NCBI GenBank assembly: GCA_910583835.1
Contig: CAJTYM010000006.1
Location: forward strand, 55,917 to 119,916
Length of the DNA stretch: 64,000 nucleotides
Reading direction: 5' to 3'
From: an uncultured Lachnospiraceae bacterium
GTDB lineage: Bacteria > Bacillota > Clostridia > Lachnospirales > Lachnospiraceae
Shown here: positions 54,320 to 63,945 of the stretch, in pieces
How positions within the stretch are numbered: the first letter of the stretch is position 1
Layout of the letters: every line of letters begins with the position of its first letter
Notes under the pieces: generated by a model
What the model was told of the DNA's origin: nothing
Seen by the model: only the letters and a program-made list of their open reading frames with translations
The model's database searches: none
Translations under genes and position numbers: made by a program

Positions 54320-55492
54320 ATGGATTTTTATGAAAGGGCATTGGAATTACGAGAGGAAACAGTTACCCACCGTCGCTGGCTGCACAGAAATGCGGAGGTA
54401 GGGCTGCATATGCCGAAAGGACAGACCTACATCATAGAACAGTTAAAGGCCTATGGCTTGGATCCGCATCCCTGCGGGCATGGAGTGACAGCAGAACTGG
54501 GCGGGGGAGGGTGCAGGACGCTCCTGCTCCGGGCGGATATGGACGCGCTGCCTATGCCGGAGGAAAGCGGCGAGAGTTTCGCTTGCCCAACCGGTACGGA
54601 GGCTCATACATGCGGTCATGATTTCCATGCAGCTATGCTGCTGACGGCGGCAAAGATATTAAAAGAAAACGAAGCCATGCTGTCCGGCAGGGTGCGTTTT
54701 ATGTTCCAGTCTGCGGAAGAAACCTTTGAGGGTGCAAAAGATATGATGGCGAACGGTATCTTGGAGGGCGTGGACGCAGCCCTGGCCTATCATGTCGGCT
54801 CCGGCAGGATTCCAGTGGGGACATTTATGTACAACAGTGGTGGGACGATGATGTACTCTGTGGATGGTTTTCGGATTACGGTTCATGGCCGGGGCGCCCA
54901 CGGCGCATATCCACACAGTTCCATCGACCCAATCAATATCGGCGTTCATATTTATCTTGCCCTGGAATCGCTGATTGCCCGGGAGGCAGATCCCAGCAAA
55001 GCCTGTGTGTTGACCATTGGTAATTTTTCTGCAGGTTCGGCGCCCAACATAATCCCTGATACCGCTGTCCTCCAAGGGACTCTGCGTACCAATGACGGCG
55101 GCAGCCGCGAGAAACTGGTCCGGCGGCTGAAGGAGGCTGTCCAAAAGACAGCTGAGGTATTTGGCGGCTCTGCAGAGATTGAGATGATTTCTGAGGTGCC
55201 GCCGCTGGTCTGCGATTCTGTGATGACTGACGAGGTGGTAGGATATATGCAAGAATTGCCAATCCCCGGTCTGACTCCTGTTTCCGGCACGTCAGCCAGC
55301 GCTTCTGAGGACTTTGCGTCTATCGCAGAGAAAGTGCCCAGCGTATTCATGTATCTTTCGGCAGGGTATATGGATGAGCGGGGCGATGCTCCTGCCCACA
55401 ATCCCAAGGTCCGGTTCAATGAGGACGTCTGTCCAATCGGATCCGCCTGTTTGGCGTACTGTGCGGTCCGCTGGCTGGAAGAGCATCCATAA
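54320..55492 (+). CDS. M20-family metallopeptidase / amidohydrolase
   Basis: A 390-residue zinc hydrolase of the M20D type (IAA-amino acid hydrolase, N-acetyl-diaminopimelate deacetylase or carboxypeptidase-like). WLHRNAEVGLHMPKGQTYI opens the domain; RADMDALPM near residue 75, the metal ligands in HTCGHDFHAAMLL near 100 and SAEETFEGAKDMM near 135 are intact; the lid domain begins after FRITVHGRGAHGAYPH, and the last ligand lies in DAPAHNPKVRFNED. ATG 54320 is set by GAGGAGG; the frame to 54257 has no such site. The substrate is not fixed by sequence. Confidence 0.92.
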   Translation: MDFYERALELREETVTHRRWLHRNAEVGLHMPKGQTYIIEQLKAYGLDPHPCGHGVTAELGGGGCRTLLLRADMDALPMPEESGESFACPTGTEAHTCGHDFHAAMLLTAAKILKENEAMLSGRVRFMFQSAEETFEGAKDMMANGILEGVDAALAYHVGSGRIPVGTFMYNSGGTMMYSVDGFRITVHGRGAHGAYPHSSIDPINIGVHIYLALESLIAREADPSKACVLTIGNFSAGSAPNIIPDTAVLQGTLRTNDGGSREKLVRRLKEAVQKTAEVFGGSAEIEMISEVPPLVCDSVMTDEVVGYMQELPIPGLTPVSGTSASASEDFASIAEKVPSVFMYLSAGYMDERGDAPAHNPKVRFNEDVCPIGSACLAYCAVRWLEEHP

Positions 55493-55518
55493 ATCAAATG
55501 AAAAATTCCTGAGAACCC

Positions 55519-55547
55519 TTGAAAAAGCAAAAGAAGTGTGGTAGAAT
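55519..55547 (+). promoter_or_regulatory. Promoter of carAB
   Basis: TTGAAA at 55519-55524 and TAGAAT at 55542-55547, 17-base spacer, 78 bases before the carA start. No attenuator hairpin with a T-run, and no clear arginine box, is seen between. Confidence 0.6.
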
Positions 55548-55625
55548 TTCTACAATTTGGGCATAAAACAATTAGTCCAGGAACCCTTACAAAATTCAGC
55601 CAACACAAGAAAGGGTGGTAGGTAC

Positions 55626-56696
55626 ATGAAAGCATTTCTGATACTGGAAGACGGAACAGTATTTGAAGGCAGCAGCATCGGCGCTGCCAGGGAAGTAATC
55701 AGTGAAATTGTATTCAACACTTCTATGACAGGTTATCTTGAAGTTCTCACAGACCCCTCTTATGCCGGACAGGCAGTCGTCATGACATACCCATTGATTG
55801 GAAATTACGGAATTACGCCGGACATGGAGTCGGCAAGGCCCTGGTCGGACGGTTATATTGTGCGCGAACTGTCGAGAATGCCCAGCAACTTCCGCTGTGA
55901 GGGAACGGTACAGAATTTTCTGGCACAGCATGGCATTCCGGGCATTGCAGGGATAGATACCCGGGCGCTGACGAAAATTCTTCGCGAAAAGGGAACCATG
56001 AACGGCATGATTACCACCAATGAAAATTACCATCTTGAGGAAATACTGCCCCGGCTGAAAGCGTATCAGACTGGAAATGTGGTGGAGAAGGTGACATCCG
56101 ATGGCATATCCAGATTGGCAGGCAAAGGTAAACGGGTTGCCTTGATGGACTTTGGCGCCAAGAACAATATTGTCAAATCTTTACAGCAAAGAGGCTGTGA
56201 GGTTACTATTTATCCGGCGCATACGAATGCGGAGGAGATTTTAGCAGACAAGCCGGATGGGATAATGCTCAGCAATGGACCGGGCGATCCCAAGGAGTGT
56301 AAGGAGATCATTGAGGAACTCAAAAAACTGTATCAATCGGATACGCCAATATTCGCCATCTGCCTGGGGCATCAGCTGATGGCTTTGGCGAATGGCGCAG
56401 ACACCCACAAGATGAAATATGGGCATCGCGGCGGTAACCATCCGGTCAAGGATTTAGAGACTGGCAGAGTGTACATTTCTTCCCAGAACCATGGATATGT
56501 CGTGGATACGGAGCATTTAGACCCGGCGGTGGCAGTGCCGGCATTTATCAATGTCAATGACGGCACGAATGAAGGCTTGAAATACACCGGCAAAAATATC
56601 TTCACGGTGCAGTTCCACCCGGAAGCCTGTCCGGGACCGCAGGACAGCAGTTACTTGTTTGACAGGTTTATCGATATGATGGGAGGGAATCAGTAA
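55626..56696 (+). CDS. carA: Carbamoyl-phosphate synthase small subunit
   Basis: Glutaminase subunit that feeds ammonia to CarB, for pyrimidine and arginine synthesis. 356 residues. The N-terminal domain has LILEDGTVFEGSSIGA and GIAGIDTRALTKILREKG; the class I amidotransferase domain has LSNGPGDPKECKE, the nucleophile Cys in FAICLGHQLMALA, and the His/Glu pair in FTVQFHPEACPGP. ATG 55626 is preferred over 55557 because it aligns with the family start and follows agggtggtaggt. Its TAA overlaps the carB ATG. Confidence 0.97.
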   Translation: MKAFLILEDGTVFEGSSIGAAREVISEIVFNTSMTGYLEVLTDPSYAGQAVVMTYPLIGNYGITPDMESARPWSDGYIVRELSRMPSNFRCEGTVQNFLAQHGIPGIAGIDTRALTKILREKGTMNGMITTNENYHLEEILPRLKAYQTGNVVEKVTSDGISRLAGKGKRVALMDFGAKNNIVKSLQQRGCEVTIYPAHTNAEEILADKPDGIMLSNGPGDPKECKEIIEELKKLYQSDTPIFAICLGHQLMALANGADTHKMKYGHRGGNHPVKDLETGRVYISSQNHGYVVDTEHLDPAVAVPAFINVNDGTNEGLKYTGKNIFTVQFHPEACPGPQDSSYLFDRFIDMMGGNQ

Positions 56697-59600
56697 TGCC
56701 GAAGAATCCAAATATTAAGAAAGTATTAGTCATTGGCTCCGGTCCGATTGTCATCGGACAGGCAGCAGAATTTGATTATGCGGGCACGCAGGCCTGCCGT
56801 TCCCTGAAAGAGGAGGGCGTGGAGGTTGTGCTGGTGAATTCCAACCCGGCAACGATTATGACGGACAAGGAGATCGCCGATGAGGTCTATATTGAGCCTT
56901 TGACTGTGAAAGTATTGGAGCAGATTATCTGCAAGGAGCAGCCGGACAGCGTACTGCCTACGCTGGGTGGACAGGCAGGATTGAACCTGGGCATGGAGCT
57001 GGCGGAATCCGGCTTTCTGGAAAAACATAATGTCAAATTGATTGGCACGACCTCCGAGACCATCTTTAAGGCGGAAGACCGCCAGGCATTTAAGGACACG
57101 ATGGAGAAGATTGGCGAGCCGTGCGCACCCTCCCAGGTCGTGCACAATGTGGAGGACGGCATAGCTTTTACCAATACCATCGGCTATCCGGTCGTGTTGC
57201 GTCCGGCCTATACGCTCGGCGGAAGCGGCGGCGGCATTGCCCGCAACGAGACCGAGCTGATTGACATTCTTACCAATGGCCTGCGCCTAAGCCGTGTGGG
57301 GGAAGTGCTGGTGGAACGCTGTATTGCCGGCTGGAAAGAGATTGAGTATGAGGTAATGCGTGACAGTGCCGGAAATTGCATTACGGTATGTAATATGGAA
57401 AATATTGACCCGGTAGGCGTACACACCGGGGACAGCATTGTCGTTGCCCCTTCTCAGACATTGGGGGATAAGGAATACCAGATGCTGCGGACGTCTGCGC
57501 TGAACATCATTTCGGAACTTAATATCACCGGAGGATGTAACGTGCAGTATGCGCTCCATCCTACGAGTTTTGAGTACTGCGTAATCGAGGTAAATCCCAG
57601 GGTCAGCCGTTCTTCCGCGCTGGCGAGCAAAGCGACCGGGTATCCGATTGCCAAGGTGGCGGCAAAGATTGCCCTCGGCTATACCTTGGATGAAATCAAA
57701 AATGCTATCACCGGCAAGACGTACGCCAGTTTTGAGCCCATGCTGGATTACTGTGTCGTGAAGATTCCGCGCTTACCGTTTGATAAATTTCTTACGGCGA
57801 AGCGTACGCTGACAACCCAGATGAAAGCGACCGGGGAGGTCATGAGCATTTGTACGAATTTTGAGGGCGCGCTGATGAAAGCAATCCGCTCTCTGGAGCA
57901 GCATGTGGACTGCCTGCGTTCCTATGATTTTACGGCGCTTTCTCGGGAAGGCCTGTTAAAGCAGCTGAAAAAGGTCGATGACCGCAGGATCTGGGTGATT
58001 GCAGAAGCACTGCGCAGGGGGATGTCTTATGAGGAAATCCATGATATCACGATGATTGACCACTGGTTCATTGATAAGATTGCCATCCTTACAGAGATGG
58101 AAGAACGTCTGGAAAAAGAGGAGCTAACCGTAGAATTATTGAAAGAGGCTAAACGGCTGGAGTTCCCGGATAACGTGATTGCCCGCCTGACCGGAAAAGA
58201 GGAAACAGAAATCCGTGAACTGCGCTACGCAAATGGAATTACTGCAGCCTTTAAGATGGTAGATACCTGTGCGGCGGAATTTGCGGCGGAGACGCCCTAT
58301 TATTATTCCTGTTTTGGCAGTGAAAATGAAGCAGAATATGTCAAGGATAAGAAGAAAGTGCTTGTGTTGGGCTCTGGTCCCATCCGCATCGGTCAGGGAA
58401 TTGAATTTGACTATTGTTCTGTGCATTGTACCTGGGCATTTGCCAAAGAGGGCTATGAGACGATTATTGTCAACAATAACCCGGAGACTGTTTCCACGGA
58501 TTTTGATATCGCAGATAAATTATATTTTGAACCGCTGACGCCGGAGGATGTGGAGAGCATCGTCAATTTGGAGCAGCCGGACGGCGCAGTCGTGCAGTTT
58601 GGTGGGCAGACGGCGATTAAACTCACGGAAAGCCTGATGAAGATGGGCGTACCCATTTTGGGGACGAAAGCGGAGGATGTGGATGCTGCGGAGGACCGCG
58701 AGCTGTTTGATGAAATCTTAGAACAGACGCAGATTCCACGCGCTGCCGGAGGAACGGTATTTACCGCAAAGGAAGCGAAAGAAGTTGCCAATCACCTGGG
58801 TTATCCGGTATTGGTGCGTCCGTCCTATGTGCTTGGCGGGCAAGGGATGCAGATTGCCTATTCGGATGAAGAGATTGAGGAATTTATGGAGATTATCAAC
58901 CGCATTGCCCAGGACCATCCAATTCTGGTGGATAAGTATCTGCAGGGCAAAGAGATTGAGGTGGATGCGGTCTGCGATGGCGAGGATATTTTAATCCCGG
59001 GCATTATGGAGCATATTGAGCGCACGGGCGTGCATTCCGGCGACAGTATTTCCGTTTATCCAGCCCCCACGATTAGCTGGAAAGTGAAAGAGAAGATTGT
59101 TGATTATACAGAGCGGCTGGCGCGCGCGCTCCATGTCGTGGGCCTGATTAACATTCAGTTTATCGTTATGGACGAGGAAGTGTATGTCATCGAGGTAAAT
59201 CCGCGCTCTTCCAGGACGGTTCCTTATATCAGCAAAGTGACCGGCATTCCCATTGTGGACCTTGCTACGCGGGTGATTATCGGCAATACCTTAAAGGGCA
59301 TGGGGTATCCCACCGGGCTAGCGCCGGAAGCGGAATATGTAGCAATCAAGATGCCGGTATTTTCCTTTGAGAAATTGCGCGGGGCAGAAATCAGCCTGGG
59401 ACCGGAGATGAAATCGACCGGGGAATGCTTAGGGATAGGCAGAACCTTTGACGAGGCGTTGTATAAAGCATTTTTGGGCGCCGGCGTACAGTTTCCCAAG
59501 TATAAGCAGATGATTATGACCGTCAAGGATGCAGATAAGCCGGAATCTGTGGACATTGCAAAGCGGTTTGAAGCGTTAGGGTATAAAATTTATGCTACCA

Positions 59601-59905
59601 GGAGCACGGCAAAGTATTTGGAGGCGCGCGGCGTGAAAGCAAGGCGCATCAATAAGATTGCCCAGGAATCTCCCAATGTAATGGACCTGATCCTGGGGCA
59701 CAGGATTGACCTGGTCATAGATACGCCCACACAGGGGCGCGACAAGAGCCGAGATGGTTTTTTAATCCGCAGGAATGCCATTGAGACCGGCGTGTACTGT
59801 ATCACGGCGATGGACACTGCCGATGCGCTGGCAAGGAGCCTGGAACATGCTAGCATTGGCGAGGAACTGAACCTGATTGACATTGCGAAGGTGAAGAATA
59901 TTTGA
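56696..59905 (+). CDS. carB: Carbamoyl-phosphate synthase large subunit
   Basis: 1,069 residues, usual length. Two duplicated ATP-grasp synthetase halves: the first starts KKVLVIGSGPIVIGQAAEFD, the second KKVLVLGSGPIRIGQGIEFD near residue 555. LPTLGGQAGLNL and VVQFGGQTAIKL, LRPAYTLGGSGGG and VRPSYVLGGQGMQ, and IEVNPR in both halves are the matching ATP and bicarbonate motifs. The C-terminal allosteric domain (ALGYKIYATRSTAKYLEARG) is present. It is coupled to carA by the TAATG overlap. Confidence 0.98.
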   Translation: MPKNPNIKKVLVIGSGPIVIGQAAEFDYAGTQACRSLKEEGVEVVLVNSNPATIMTDKEIADEVYIEPLTVKVLEQIICKEQPDSVLPTLGGQAGLNLGMELAESGFLEKHNVKLIGTTSETIFKAEDRQAFKDTMEKIGEPCAPSQVVHNVEDGIAFTNTIGYPVVLRPAYTLGGSGGGIARNETELIDILTNGLRLSRVGEVLVERCIAGWKEIEYEVMRDSAGNCITVCNMENIDPVGVHTGDSIVVAPSQTLGDKEYQMLRTSALNIISELNITGGCNVQYALHPTSFEYCVIEVNPRVSRSSALASKATGYPIAKVAAKIALGYTLDEIKNAITGKTYASFEPMLDYCVVKIPRLPFDKFLTAKRTLTTQMKATGEVMSICTNFEGALMKAIRSLEQHVDCLRSYDFTALSREGLLKQLKKVDDRRIWVIAEALRRGMSYEEIHDITMIDHWFIDKIAILTEMEERLEKEELTVELLKEAKRLEFPDNVIARLTGKEETEIRELRYANGITAAFKMVDTCAAEFAAETPYYYSCFGSENEAEYVKDKKKVLVLGSGPIRIGQGIEFDYCSVHCTWAFAKEGYETIIVNNNPETVSTDFDIADKLYFEPLTPEDVESIVNLEQPDGAVVQFGGQTAIKLTESLMKMGVPILGTKAEDVDAAEDRELFDEILEQTQIPRAAGGTVFTAKEAKEVANHLGYPVLVRPSYVLGGQGMQIAYSDEEIEEFMEIINRIAQDHPILVDKYLQGKEIEVDAVCDGEDILIPGIMEHIERTGVHSGDSISVYPAPTISWKVKEKIVDYTERLARALHVVGLINIQFIVMDEEVYVIEVNPRSSRTVPYISKVTGIPIVDLATRVIIGNTLKGMGYPTGLAPEAEYVAIKMPVFSFEKLRGAEISLGPEMKSTGECLGIGRTFDEALYKAFLGAGVQFPKYKQMIMTVKDADKPESVDIAKRFEALGYKIYATRSTAKYLEARGVKARRINKIAQESPNVMDLILGHRIDLVIDTPTQGRDKSRDGFLIRRNAIETGVYCITAMDTADALARSLEHASIGEELNLIDIAKVKNI

Positions 59906-59918
59906 GATATGTTTTAAG

Positions 59919-59952
59919 AAGGGGCTGTTTTATGACAGCCCCTCCTAGTTTG
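59919..59952 (+). terminator. Terminator of carAB
   Basis: ggggctgt at 59921-59928 pairs with acagcccc at 59935-59942 across six bases, followed by tcctagttt. Confidence 0.75.
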
Positions 59953-59983
59953 CCAAAGATAAGCGAAAAGCAGGTAAATGGAT

Positions 59984-60430
59984 TCAAGTTTTCCGGCTGA
60001 GCACGCTGTTGTGGTAATACGGGGAATAAGTTACGTCTTCCCCGAACCATTCTGGGGGCGTGAAAGCCAGCGCCTTTTCTTCTGTGGGGAATTCCACTTC
60101 TGCAAGAATTAAAGGCGCCAATGCCCCCTCAAAAATATCCAGTTCAATGGTCAGATTGGAATCTGTAGGAATCAGATATCTCTTCTTGGAAATCAAAATG
60201 CTGTCTATTTTCGGCAGCAGATGTTCATAAGCTTCCCTGGTAAGGGGCAGATTATATTCCTCCCTTACCATCAGTCCTTTCGATTTGTATGTCAGGTAAT
60301 ATTCTTCGTTCTGCCTGCGGATGCGCACCACGGGGTCTGTACAGAGATAGCCCTGTTCAATCTGGTGAAAGGGATAGCTGTCGAGATTATCAGGCAGATT
60401 TTTCAGCAAAAATTTACGTTCAATTTCCAT
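59984..60430 (-). CDS. CYTH-domain protein (adenylate cyclase/triphosphatase-like)
   Basis: A 148-residue CYTH protein. The defining EIERKFLL is at residues 2-9; further basic and acidic tunnel residues appear in VVRIRRQNEEYYLTYKSKG, ELDIFEGALAPLILAEVEF and FGEDVTYSPYYHN. Family members hydrolyse inorganic triphosphate, thiamine triphosphate or, rarely, make cAMP. ATG 60430 has AGGAG upstream; ATG 60451 would overlap it. It is transcribed toward carAB. Confidence 0.88.
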   Translation of the reverse strand: MEIERKFLLKNLPDNLDSYPFHQIEQGYLCTDPVVRIRRQNEEYYLTYKSKGLMVREEYNLPLTREAYEHLLPKIDSILISKKRYLIPTDSNLTIELDIFEGALAPLILAEVEFPTEEKALAFTPPEWFGEDVTYSPYYHNSVLSRKT

Positions 60431-60621
60431 AAGGGTTCTCCTGTGTTCCATTATTTAAGGTGCTGCGTCATTTCTGAGAAAGCGCCTTAATCAGTATTTT
60501 CCTAAGTGATTTTATTATAAGGCAGGTTAGGGGGTGTTGTAAAGGAGTTAGCTGTCTGCGTCCTAAAAATTATTTTTTCATCTTATCAAATCCATGCGAT
60601 AAGCCAAAAATGAAATGGAGA

Positions 60622-60650
60622 TTGCTTTACATTTTCCTCTATGTTATAAT
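60622..60650 (+). promoter_or_regulatory. Promoter of the dCache chemoreceptor gene
   Basis: TTGCTT at 60622-60627 and consensus TATAAT at 60645-60650, 17-base spacer, 45 bases before the start codon. Confidence 0.65.
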
Positions 60651-60695
60651 TTTTTTGGAAAATATTACCTATGGAGGAGAAGGAGAGGAACGAAC

Positions 60696-62699
60696 ATGAG
60701 CCAGACAAAAGCAATCAGGTCAGGAGCCGGAAGTTCAAAACGATGGGGGATAGGGATTACCGTAAAATTGGTGGCAGCCATTGTTGCGAGCGTTATCATT
60801 GCTGTGTCAGCATTGCTGGCGGTAGTTTATGACAGTATGTCCCGGACGTTGCTGGAGAAAAGTGAAGAAATACTGCACACCACTACAGACAAGACGCTTC
60901 AGGAGACCAAGGCATGGATGAACCGGACACTTACTATGCTGGAAACCCAGAGGGACACCATAGAGTATGAAGATATGGATATTCCGCAATTGGAGCAATA
61001 CATCAAGCATACGGAAGGGCAGAATGAAGCTTATCCGGCGGGACTATATGTGGCTTTGACGGACGGTTCCTTGTACCATGCCTCTTTCGTGCCAGGACCG
61101 GATTTTGATGCTCTTGTAAAAAGCTGGTATGTGGACGGACTGGAATCGGAAGACTTCATATTGGGGGACGTATATTTTGATGAGGACAGCCAGTCATATG
61201 TGGTGGGTGCATCCGGCGTGCTGAAGGATGGCAGCGGTGCAGTGCGCGGCGTTGCGGCGGCAGACGTGTATCTGAATGTTATTTCGGATATTGTCAGCAA
61301 TATCCTGATTGAGGATACCGGCGGCATATTCCTGGTTGATACGCGTACGGATACGATTATCGGACATAAGGATGAGGCAGTAGTAGGGGAGAAGCTGAGC
61401 GAGGCTGGCGGAATGTACTCCTATGCTGAGGAACAGATACAAGCCGGGAATACAGGGCTTAGCCTTTATGGGGACACTTACATAGAGATAGCCGAAGTTG
61501 CGGGGAGCAGTTGGATGGCAGTATCTTATGTTTCCAAAGCAGAGGTGTTATCAGAGTTATATGATTTGACAAAAACCATGGTAACGGTGTCAGTCATAGC
61601 AATTCTCATTTTGACTCTTCTCGTGGTCCTGCAGATCCGGCGAATTATCGGCAGGCCGGTAAAAGAGATGAGCCGAGTGGCTACCCGGATTGCGGAGGGT
61701 GAGCTGGACCAGGCTATCCGCTATAGATCTAGGGATGAGTTGGGCGTCCTTGCGAATGGTTTTAACCAGATTACGATAAGGCTGCGTGATTACATAAAAT
61801 ATATCAACGAAGTTTCAGATACTTTGTTGGAGATAGCTCGGGGTAATCTGGCATTTGAACTGGAAAATGAATATATCGGTGAGTTTGCGAAGATTAAGGA
61901 ATCTCTGGAGGAGATTGCGGTTGAACTTAATATTGTGATTGGTCAGATGAGCGTATCTTCGAGAGATGTTGCAGCCGGTGCAGCTCAGGTTTCCAATACT
62001 GCCGTGAATCTGTCCCAAGGTTCCACGGAGCAGGCGGCAGAAGTAGAAGCGTTGGCCGGGCATATTGGAAATGTGACTGACAGTGTGCAAAAGGTTGCCC
62101 AGAGTGCGCAGGAAGCCAGCAGCATTTCCAGGGAAGTGAAAGAGGGGCTTATGGAGAGTAACACCAAGATGCAGAATATGACCGAAGTAATCCAGAAAAT
62201 AAGTGAGAAATCTAATGCAATCAATAAGATAGTGAAGACAATTGATGATATTGCATTCCAAACGAATATCCTTGCCCTTAACGCAGCGGTTGAGGCTGCC
62301 CGGGCAGGAGAAGCAGGAAAAGGTTTTGCGGTGGTGGCTGAAGAAGTTCGGACTCTGGCAGGCAAATCTGCCGATGCGGCTCAGGAGACTACGGAACTGC
62401 TTGGAGAGACGATTGATTCTATGGAAGAAGGGGTCGCTGCAGCCGAAGATACAGCGACTTCCATGTTGGCGGCAGCAGAGCTGGCGGAGGAAATGGACAG
62501 TCTGATTGGCGGTATTGCAGACTATACGCAGCAGCAGGCTGTCACGGCAGAGGAAATCAGCCATGGCATTGACCAGATTGCCATAGTTGTAAAGAGCAAT
62601 GTGGATACGGCAGAATCCAGCGCCGCTGCCAGTGAGGAACTGACAAGTCAGGCTACGGCCCTGAAAGAACTGGTATCTAAATTCCATTTAAAGGAATAA
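60696..62699 (+). CDS. Methyl-accepting chemotaxis protein with dCache sensor
   Basis: A 667-residue chemoreceptor. Helix at about residues 21-42, an outside double-Cache domain at about 45-285 (AYPAGLYVALTDGSLYHAS, FILGDVYFDEDSQSYVVGAS, GGIFLVDTRTDTIIGHKDEA), a second helix near 290-315, HAMP (RIIGRPVKEMSRVATRIAEG) and a long signalling coiled coil with its tip near 523-550 (NILALNAAVEAARAGEAGKG). Cache domains of this type often bind amino acids or organic acids; the ligand is unknown. ATG 60696 follows a strong GGAGGAGAAGGAG site. It stands alone, without che genes. Confidence 0.94.
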   Translation: MSQTKAIRSGAGSSKRWGIGITVKLVAAIVASVIIAVSALLAVVYDSMSRTLLEKSEEILHTTTDKTLQETKAWMNRTLTMLETQRDTIEYEDMDIPQLEQYIKHTEGQNEAYPAGLYVALTDGSLYHASFVPGPDFDALVKSWYVDGLESEDFILGDVYFDEDSQSYVVGASGVLKDGSGAVRGVAAADVYLNVISDIVSNILIEDTGGIFLVDTRTDTIIGHKDEAVVGEKLSEAGGMYSYAEEQIQAGNTGLSLYGDTYIEIAEVAGSSWMAVSYVSKAEVLSELYDLTKTMVTVSVIAILILTLLVVLQIRRIIGRPVKEMSRVATRIAEGELDQAIRYRSRDELGVLANGFNQITIRLRDYIKYINEVSDTLLEIARGNLAFELENEYIGEFAKIKESLEEIAVELNIVIGQMSVSSRDVAAGAAQVSNTAVNLSQGSTEQAAEVEALAGHIGNVTDSVQKVAQSAQEASSISREVKEGLMESNTKMQNMTEVIQKISEKSNAINKIVKTIDDIAFQTNILALNAAVEAARAGEAGKGFAVVAEEVRTLAGKSADAAQETTELLGETIDSMEEGVAAAEDTATSMLAAAELAEEMDSLIGGIADYTQQQAVTAEEISHGIDQIAIVVKSNVDTAESSAAASEELTSQATALKELVSKFHLKE

Positions 62700-62766
62700 A
62701 AGCTAAGGCGGATAGATCAACGGCTTTGGCTGAATTAACCAAACTGAAAAAGCATGAAATTCAAAT

Positions 62767-62806
62767 CAGGTCTTCCGTGAATGGGAAATGTTTCACGGAA
62801 GACCTG
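62767..62806. terminator. Hairpin between convergent genes
   Basis: caggtcttccgtgaa at 62767-62781 and ttcacggaagacctg at 62792-62806 are perfect inverted copies, between the chemoreceptor gene and the minus-strand DUF3021 gene. Confidence 0.7.
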
Positions 62807-62834
62807 TAAACAAAAGGGCAGGAATGGTACAAAT

Positions 62835-63296
62835 TTAGCGATTCCTGTACGACTGTAAATTTTCATTCATTTTCCGAATATTTTTTCTGCCGATAGTAAC
62901 TTCAATTACCCAAACAATCACAAAAATCAAAGTGAAAATTCCCAGATAGCTTAGAAAACCGATAAGGCTGTGTTCCATCCAATAAGTAAAATACGCAATT
63001 GGCATCATAAAGGCAGAGACAATCAGGAAGTAAATTCCCGTCTGTTTTACAAGGTTCCAATGTTCTATTTCCCAGATAATGCTGCTGCCGGAGAAGCCTA
63101 TGCCCAGCAGTCCGCAGAGCGCAGTCTGCAGAATGACGGCATTAATCTCATTTCCCATGGCAGTGGCCAGTTCCGGCACACAGGGGGCATAATACCCTTT
63201 TGCCCAAATCAGGGAAATAACAATCGAAATCATCTGTCCGATCGTGATGCCGATGGGGAAACCAAGGGCACAGCGTAGCATAATTTTCTTTTTCAT
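62835..63296 (-). CDS. DUF3021 four-helix membrane protein
   Basis: A 153-residue membrane protein with four helices (GFPIGITIGQMISIVISLIW, ALCGLLGIGFSGSSIIW, IYFLIVSAFMMPIAYFTYWM, LSYLGIFTLIFVIVWVIEV). Such DUF3021 proteins are regularly encoded after a LytTR regulator, as here, ten bases after the stop of that gene. It probably acts on or is controlled by the regulator. ATG 63296 is set by GAGGTGA; ATG 63305 is too close to it. Confidence 0.85.
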   Translation of the reverse strand: MKKKIMLRCALGFPIGITIGQMISIVISLIWAKGYYAPCVPELATAMGNEINAVILQTALCGLLGIGFSGSSIIWEIEHWNLVKQTGIYFLIVSAFMMPIAYFTYWMEHSLIGFLSYLGIFTLIFVIVWVIEVTIGRKNIRKMNENLQSYRNR

Positions 63297-63306
63297 AGCA
63301 ATCACC

Positions 63307-63747
63307 TCATATTCCTAATATTTTTTTGATTTTGGAGACGTAACGCCGAGAGACATATGTTGTCGTATTGTCTGACAGCCTGACGCAGATTGTGCCGGTA
63401 ATACTCAAATCAAAGTGGCTGACTTTTTTCAAATTGATAATCTCGGAATTGGAGATGCGCACAAACCAGCGTGTGTCCAGCCGTTCTTCCAGTTCATACA
63501 GCCGTTGGCGCAGCACATATTCCCCCTTGTCGGTCACTGCAAAGATTTTTTTATCGCTGGCGTAAATCCGAATCAAATCTTCCTGTTCCAGCACTTTGAT
63601 TTTTCCATCCTTGCTGCCGGAAATAATCTGCAGCGTATCCTCCGATAATTTTTTAAGGACGTTATTGACCTCTTCCGTCACCGAAGAAGCCATGATGATA
63701 ATTTTCGGCTCGGTGCAGGAACTGTCAATTTTGACTTCAACTTTCAT
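63307..63747 (-). CDS. LytTR-family DNA-binding regulator
   Basis: A 146-residue protein without a receiver domain. The N-terminal 45 residues are a short linker (KVEVKIDSSCTEPKIIIMAS); the LytTR domain covers about 46-146 (EQEDLIRIYASDKKIFAVTD, YELEERLDTRWFVRISNSEI, INLKKVSHFD, YVSRRYVSKIKKILGI). AGGAGGTGA precedes ATG 63747; the frame to 63873 crosses the terminator region. Paired with the DUF3021 gene, a known two-gene layout that usually regulates itself. Confidence 0.9.
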   Translation of the reverse strand: MKVEVKIDSSCTEPKIIIMASSVTEEVNNVLKKLSEDTLQIISGSKDGKIKVLEQEDLIRIYASDKKIFAVTDKGEYVLRQRLYELEERLDTRWFVRISNSEIINLKKVSHFDLSITGTICVRLSDNTTTYVSRRYVSKIKKILGI

Positions 63748-63854
63748 GGGCTCACCTCCTTGCGTGACATCATTATAGGGAAAAAGGATTATGCTTTCAA
63801 TAGATTTACGACAGACGGTTATTCTAGAAATACAGGTGGCGGAATCAGAAAAAC

Positions 63855-63897
63855 AAATCCCCCCGCCCGGCATATTGCCAAAGCAGGGGGATTTCTA
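63855..63897 (-). terminator. Terminator of the minus-strand gene entering from the right edge
   Basis: aaatccccc at 63855-63863 pairs with gggggattt at 63886-63894; on the minus strand it is followed by a T-rich tail (tgtttttc). Confidence 0.7.
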
Positions 63898-63945
63898 TAT
63901 TGCAAGTATCAATATTTCTGATGACGGATTCCTGTGGACCTTTGA